64,000 nucleotides of DNA from Toxorhynchites rutilus septentrionalis (taxonomy: Eukaryota > Arthropoda > Insecta > Diptera > Culicidae): positions 58,626,097 to 58,690,096 of the forward strand of contig NC_073746.1 in assembly GCF_029784135.1 (NCBI RefSeq), written 5' to 3'. The translations under genes were made by a program, and so were the position numbers. The notes below the pieces were generated by a model that worked only from the letters and a program-made list of their open reading frames with translations, made no database searches and was not told the origin of the DNA. Shown one piece after another: positions 60,261-64,000 of this stretch (its first letter is position 1; the number at the start of each line of letters is the position of its first letter).

Positions 60261-60640
60261 TTCTCTGTTTTGTATTGTTTGATCCTCTACCGTTTGATGA
60301 CATTCCTTGTTGTTATGACTTGTTCATTTGAGTTGGTTTCTACACCCAAAATTGATTTTTAGCTCATGTTTTGTCATCCCGATTTATGACATTAAATGAG
60401 ACACAACATAACAGAAAATGTCATGACTCACAAATACTGGTAAGCATTTGTATAATATACATGGTACAGCAATAGAAGATTAAGACGAGCGAGCGAAACA
60501 AAAGACAAATAAGCTTTCCGCATACTTTGCCACATACACGGCCCAGACCAAGATAGATATTGTTCTCCTTCATGCGCTCCTTTCTTACTCTTAGAAAACA
60601 CTTCCCAACATCATTTTATAATCAGGTGCAATATTATCAC
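60261..60640. other. Intergenic, no features
   Basis: Nothing recognised downstream of the H15-type gene until the SINE-like unit. Confidence 0.45.
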
Positions 60641-60649
60641 GTATTTGTT

Positions 60650-60775
60650 GAACAACTGCTGAAGCATCATTAACCATGTGGATAGCGTGGTCATTGCAAA
60701 ATAGTTTTGCATTCCAAGCCGGCCTTGGTTCGATCCCCATTGACGTCGTATGGACATTTTTTTTGGCACAATCCT
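60650..60775 (+). mobile_element. tRNA-related SINE-like unit
   Basis: A perfect B box GGTTCGATCCC (60727-60737) is preceded by an A-box-like GTGGATAGCGTGGTCA (60679-60694) at tRNA-like spacing. The T arm pairs poorly and there is no complete cloverleaf, so it is not a working tRNA gene. A T run (60757-60764) follows, as a pol III terminator. Family unknown. Confidence 0.45.
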
Positions 60776-61055
60776 AAATGAAATGAGAAAAGAAAACAGA
60801 AAGAGATGTCTGCACGCATACATACAAACCATTGTTAAGCTTTTAAAACAGCTCATTATTTGCGCATTTGACTTTTCAGCACACTAAATGGCATCATTTC
60901 TGACAAAGATGAAATGTTTTCTGCCAACGCTAGTTTGGGTGTACTATCACTATTCTGATGAAGATGTAAGTGCAATTATATCAGGGATGGAAAGAATAGA
61001 CCGAAACTTTCTACATCATAAACACAAACAGTTGTATTGGATTGTGAATAGCGAA

Positions 61056-61345
61056 CAAAGTGGCCGAGCGGTTAGCATCTTATATTATCATGCCGGGGGT
61101 GGGGTTTCGATTCCCGTTCTGGCGGGGGGATTTTTCGTCTAAGAAATTGCCACTCCAGAATACATTCAAGGCGTGTTATTCGGTACAGAAATCTCAACTA
61201 GGTATTACTAATAAAAATGACGCAAGTAATACCTACGTTGGAAAGGCAAAAGTTCCACTGGGAACGTTAGTATCATCCAGGAAGAAGAAGATACCGAAAA
61301 AAGGCAAAAAAGCTTCTTCCTCTTCGAAAGCAAAACAATCATAAA
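61056..61345 (+). mobile_element. tRNA-derived SINE
   Basis: The head has an A box TGGCCGAGCGGTTAGC (61061-61076) and a B box GGTTTCGATTCC (61103-61114), the tRNA-Leu/Ser-like layout of a pol III promoter. The body (GAATACATTCAAGGCGTGTT at 61159-61178, GACGCAAGTAATACCTACGT at 61219-61238) also occurs, without the head, at 46888-47185. Open frames through it are not genes. Mosquito tRNA-derived SINEs of this general form are known. Confidence 0.75.
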
Positions 61346-61476
61346 GCTACATTTTATAATTTCATAACAATTCGAATTATTCGGTCAAGTGTTTCACAAA
61401 AAAAAGCGATTCCAATGATTTTCACTGACATGCAAACAAACCAAAAAGTAGAACTTTTTTTTTGTGATGCGCGTAA

Positions 61477-61895
61477 CACCGTTCTGCACATATTTATCCC
61501 ATGTTCCAAAATCAGCAACTGGGAAAAACGCAATCAAAGTTTTCTGCCATAGCATTTAGTATTTTACCCACAGTATTTCAGATTTTATTCATAGTATTTC
61601 AGTTTACCAATTTACTGGAAATTTTATAAGCAGTAAACTATTGTCTAATGAAATGTGAAAAGTTTCCCTTACTTGAATCATCCAAGCTTGATTACGGGTT
61701 TAAAATCTCATGGTGGGCCAGTCTAGAATATCAACATGGGACAATTGAGCTTGATATTGTTTTTTGAAACACTAGGAACAAACACTAACTTTTTTGTGTT
61801 TTTTTCTGGAATATTATGGATAAAAACATCACCTTATTAAGAAAAGTGAGAATTGTCAAAAAGTAACATAGAACAACTATGCGTAGAACGGCAGT
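61477..61895. mobile_element. MITE copy 2, inverted relative to copy 1
   Basis: The right end CTATGCGTAGAACGGCAG (61878-61895) equals the right end of the copy at 2164-2857; the left end (ACACCGTTCTGCACATA) is a diverged inverted repeat. The interior matches copy 1 in reverse orientation: for example CAACATGGGACAATTGAGC (61733-61751) and TTATTAAG... pair with the reverse complement of 2500-2625. This copy lacks the internal duplication, so it is nearer the family's basic 0.42-kb form. Confidence 0.75.
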
Positions 61896-62293
61896 ATAGT
61901 GGGGAAAAAACGGGCAGTTATAAAACGTATGCAGCGTAGAAGTTCAACGCTCACGAGAGAAATAATTTTATTCTACCAAGGTCTGAACTCATCACACGAG
62001 ACAGACACGACCGCGAGAAATTTCATAAATAACTCTTTAGTAAAAAGTTCAGGGGACCCTGAAAAAGTTTAATAGCTTGCGTGGTTTTGTAGAATCATTT
62101 CGAGAAGCAACGGTTCTTTCTTGCCTTTGTGAGAACAATACACTCATTGGTCATATAGTTACGAGGTGCGTTACCACTGAGTTACCATTAATGATGACGA
62201 GTGACCACAAACAATCAATGACTGTATGAATAATAGATTAGCTCTCATGAATGAATGACAATTTCTGACAATGAATAACAATGAATAATAGAA
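61896..62293. other. AT-rich spacer
   Basis: No gene or element recognised between the MITE and the DD37E transposon. It ends in short GAATAA/AATGAATAA repeats into which the transposon inserted. Confidence 0.45.
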
Positions 62294-62295
62294 TA

Positions 62296-63594
62296 AAGCG
62301 TGTGTCACATCAAATTGCATCACGGAAAAAACGCTGTAGAAATTCGCCCAGTAGACCGATCCTTTTGAAAATTTTAGACAGTAAAATAAAAACTATTAAA
62401 CAACTTTTGGCATTTTCTTTTTATTCATACTTCGAGCCCAAGCCCGTATGCTCGTACCTTCCTCTCTACCCCGTCCATAAGGTTCTGTACAACGTCAGGT
62501 TGTAGTTTTTTTTGAACAGAAATCCATTTTCTCTTGAAGTCCGCCTCCGATTTGACAACTTTTGGGTTCTTCCGGAGGGCCTGCTTCATAATCGCCCAAT
62601 ATTTCTCTATTAGGCGAAGCTCCGGCGCGTTGGGCGGGTTCATTTCCTTTGGCACGAAGGTGACCCCGTTGGCTTCGTACCACTCCAACACGTCCTTTGA
62701 ATAGTGGCACGAAGCGAGATCCGGCCAGAAGATGATCGGGCCCTCGTGCTGCTTCAATAGTGGTAGTAAGGGCTTCTGTAGGCACTCCTTAAGGTAAACC
62801 TGCCCGTTTACCGTGCCGGTAATCACGAAGGGGGCGCTCCGCTTTCCGCAAGAGCAGATCGCTTGCCACACCATATACTTTTTGGCAAACTTGGATAGTT
62901 TCTGCTTGCGAATCTCCTCCGGAACGCTGAATTTGTCCTCTGCGGAGAAGAACAACAGGCCCGGCAGCTGACGAAAGTCCGCTTTGACGTAGGTTTCGTC
63001 GTCCATTACCAGCCAATGCGGCTTCGTCAGCATTTCGGTGTACAGCTTCCGGGCTCGCGTCTTCCCCACCATGTTTTGCCTTTCGTCGCGGTTAGGAGCC
63101 TTCTGAACCTTGTATGTACGCAGGCCCTCCCGCTGCTTGGTCCACTGGACGAATGAACTTGACAAATTCAGCTTATTGACGACATCCCGGACCGAACTTC
63201 TCGGATTACGTCTAAACTGCTTAACTACGCGCTTGTGATCTTTTTCACTGACGGAACATCCATTTTTGCCGTTCTTCACCTTCCGGTCGATGGTTAGGTT
63301 CCCGAAGTATCGTTTTAGTACTCTGCTGACCGTGAATTGGACGATTCCCAGCATCTTACCGATGTCCCGATGTGACAACTCCGGATTCTCGAAATGAGTG
63401 CACAGGATTAATTCACGACGCTCTTTTTCGTTCGACGACATTTTTCCAAATTTACAAAAAATGGACAGTGAAGCATGGCCGACGTGATCTATACACTCTT
63501 ATCTGATTTTAAAGCGAAAGCTGAAGATATAATTCCTAAAAATTAAATTTCTACAGCGTTTTTTCCGTGATGCAATTTGATGTGACACACCCTT
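62296..63594 (-). mobile_element. Intact DD37E Tc1/mariner transposon (ITmD37E)
   Basis: A 1299-bp element with inverted repeats of 49 bp that differ at one base (62296-62344 and 63546-63594). TA lies at both edges (62294-62295, 63595-63596). It encodes one uninterrupted transposase on the minus strand. Perfect structure, open frame and near-identical termini suggest recent insertion. The DD37E group of the IS630-Tc1-mariner superfamily was first described from mosquitoes (family knowledge). Confidence 0.93.
62425..63441 (-). CDS. DD37E transposase, full length, 338 aa
   Basis: The protein cuts and pastes its own element by recognising the 49-bp terminal repeats. An N-terminal helix-turn-helix (about residues 20-48, ELSHRDIGKMLGIVQFTVSR) and a second one (about 75-105) should bind DNA. 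The catalytic triad is D148 (MDDETYVKAD), D241 (FWPDLASCHY) and E279 (LRLIEKYW); 37 residues lie between D241 and E279, which defines DD37E. The block VWQAICSCGKRSAPFVI (191-207) is typical. Length and start (MSSNEKERRE, ATG at 63441) fit an intact copy; no stop or frameshift. The 105 bp between the start codon and the right terminal repeat hold the presumed promoter. Its closest relative here is the decayed 17389-18060 copy. Whether it is expressed cannot be told from sequence. Confidence 0.93.
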   Translation of the reverse strand: MSSNEKERRELILCTHFENPELSHRDIGKMLGIVQFTVSRVLKRYFGNLTIDRKVKNGKNGCSVSEKDHKRVVKQFRRNPRSSVRDVVNKLNLSSSFVQWTKQREGLRTYKVQKAPNRDERQNMVGKTRARKLYTEMLTKPHWLVMDDETYVKADFRQLPGLLFFSAEDKFSVPEEIRKQKLSKFAKKYMVWQAICSCGKRSAPFVITGTVNGQVYLKECLQKPLLPLLKQHEGPIIFWPDLASCHYSKDVLEWYEANGVTFVPKEMNPPNAPELRLIEKYWAIMKQALRKNPKVVKSEADFKRKWISVQKKLQPDVVQNLMDGVERKVRAYGLGLEV

Positions 63595-63596
63595 TA

Positions 63597-64000
63597 GGTG
63601 TAGGTGTATGAGTAGGTGTTGTAACTGTATTGTATCGCGAATGAAACCCTACATCATGGTCCCTCGCAAACTGAAGTCGTTATTTTTTGTTGGTGTTGTT
63701 GATCATCGGTCGCTTTTTGGCAAAGTAGCTCTTCAGGGCCCGGCCCACCAAGCTTCGTCGAATGGTACGATTGGATAGATCCAGATCCAATCTTCCTTAA
63801 ATCGTCCGAATGGTTGTTCGTTGGGTTTTCTTTACATCCCGGATGATTAGATAATCTGTACACGCCAATCTGATCGTAATCTCGTAATTTCAGCACGGGT
63901 TTATGAAGAAACCTTCCACCATTACCAATACGATGACCTTGACTAACACTCTAGTTGGTCTCATCGAGAAGCGTCGACAAGTTGATGCCGTGCATATCGA
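63597..64000 (-). pseudogene. Tc1-like transposase N-terminal fragment, runs off window
   Basis: The minus strand near 63660-63770 reads RRALKSYFAKKRPMINNTNKK, given here in parts as RRALKSYFAKKRP and NNTNKK, then a stop, RLQFARDH: the helix-turn-helix and linker of Tc1 transposases (family RRRL...ARKKPLLTKKNKKARLKFAKEH). An 80-codon frame on the same strand (63896-63654) covers it in another phase. The rest of the transposase is absent on the left, and the window ends on the right, so neither end can be placed. Confidence 0.55.

Noticed and set aside
61060..61344. 94-codon plus-strand open frame
   Set aside because: It runs through a tRNA-derived SINE, beginning at its A box region.
62495..63016. 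Two extra minus-strand frames of 96 and 75 codons
   Set aside because: Shadow frames within the DD37E transposase gene.
1..64000. Search for CRISPR arrays, rRNA or bacterial operons
   Set aside because: The DNA is eukaryotic with spliced exons and transposons; no such structures were seen.

Overview
The window looks like nuclear DNA of a dipteran, most likely a mosquito (possibly Anopheles-like). The evidence is spliced T-box exons that match the insect H15/midline (Tbx20) type, long introns, and many Tc1/mariner relics, MITEs and tRNA-derived SINEs, including an intact DD37E transposon of the kind known from mosquitoes. The genus call is inference from general character; no database was searched.

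One host gene can be supported. Three plus-strand exons (36001-36286, 44972-45216, 58758-59307) join in frame to encode the second part of a T-box domain plus the C-terminal region of an H15/midline-type transcription factor, followed by a 3' UTR with polyadenylation signals near 60176-60235. The exon coding the first part of the T-box and the N-terminus was not found, so the first 36 kb is probably upstream intron. The introns inside the window are 8685 and 13541 bp. A possible 12-nt in-frame microexon lies 121 nt after the second exon.

The rest is non-coding and strikingly mosaic. GC-richer blocks with simple repeats and almost no recognisable transposons (about 6.1-9.2, 13-16, 18.7-20.9, 24.8-29, 34.1-38.2, 42.9-45.3, 49.8-52.8 and 56.3-60.2 kb) alternate with AT-rich blocks holding the mobile DNA. 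All three exons lie in the GC-richer blocks, which are the likeliest places for cis-regulatory DNA of this developmental gene.

Mobile DNA by region: a 20-bp-TIR MITE (1554-1991); a MITE family with one copy at 2.2-2.9 kb and an inverted copy at 61.5-61.9 kb; a TA-flanked Tc1-like pseudo-element (3945-5456); two abutting mariner relics and a Tc1 relic (9.2-11.4 kb); an inverted-repeat element (11.7-12.7 kb); mariner and DD37E-type relics (17-18.1 kb); a MITE with an 8-bp target duplication (22161-22972); a TA-flanked 820-bp inverted-repeat element (23621-24440); reiterated pieces of a mariner C-terminal coding region (29.3-32 kb); a 5'-truncated LINE tail (38.3 kb); Tc1 fragments at 45.9-46.5, 55.1-55.9 and 63.65-64 kb; a SINE interrupted by a small MITE (46.9-47.2 kb); an 8-bp-TSD MITE (54750-55050); SINEs at 60.6-61.35 kb; and a complete 1299-bp DD37E transposon with an open 338-codon transposase (62296-63594). 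No rRNA gene, bona fide tRNA gene or CRISPR array was seen. I saw no clearly new multi-gene system; the most novel candidates are the microexon, the reiterated mariner fragments and the partition of transposons between blocks.
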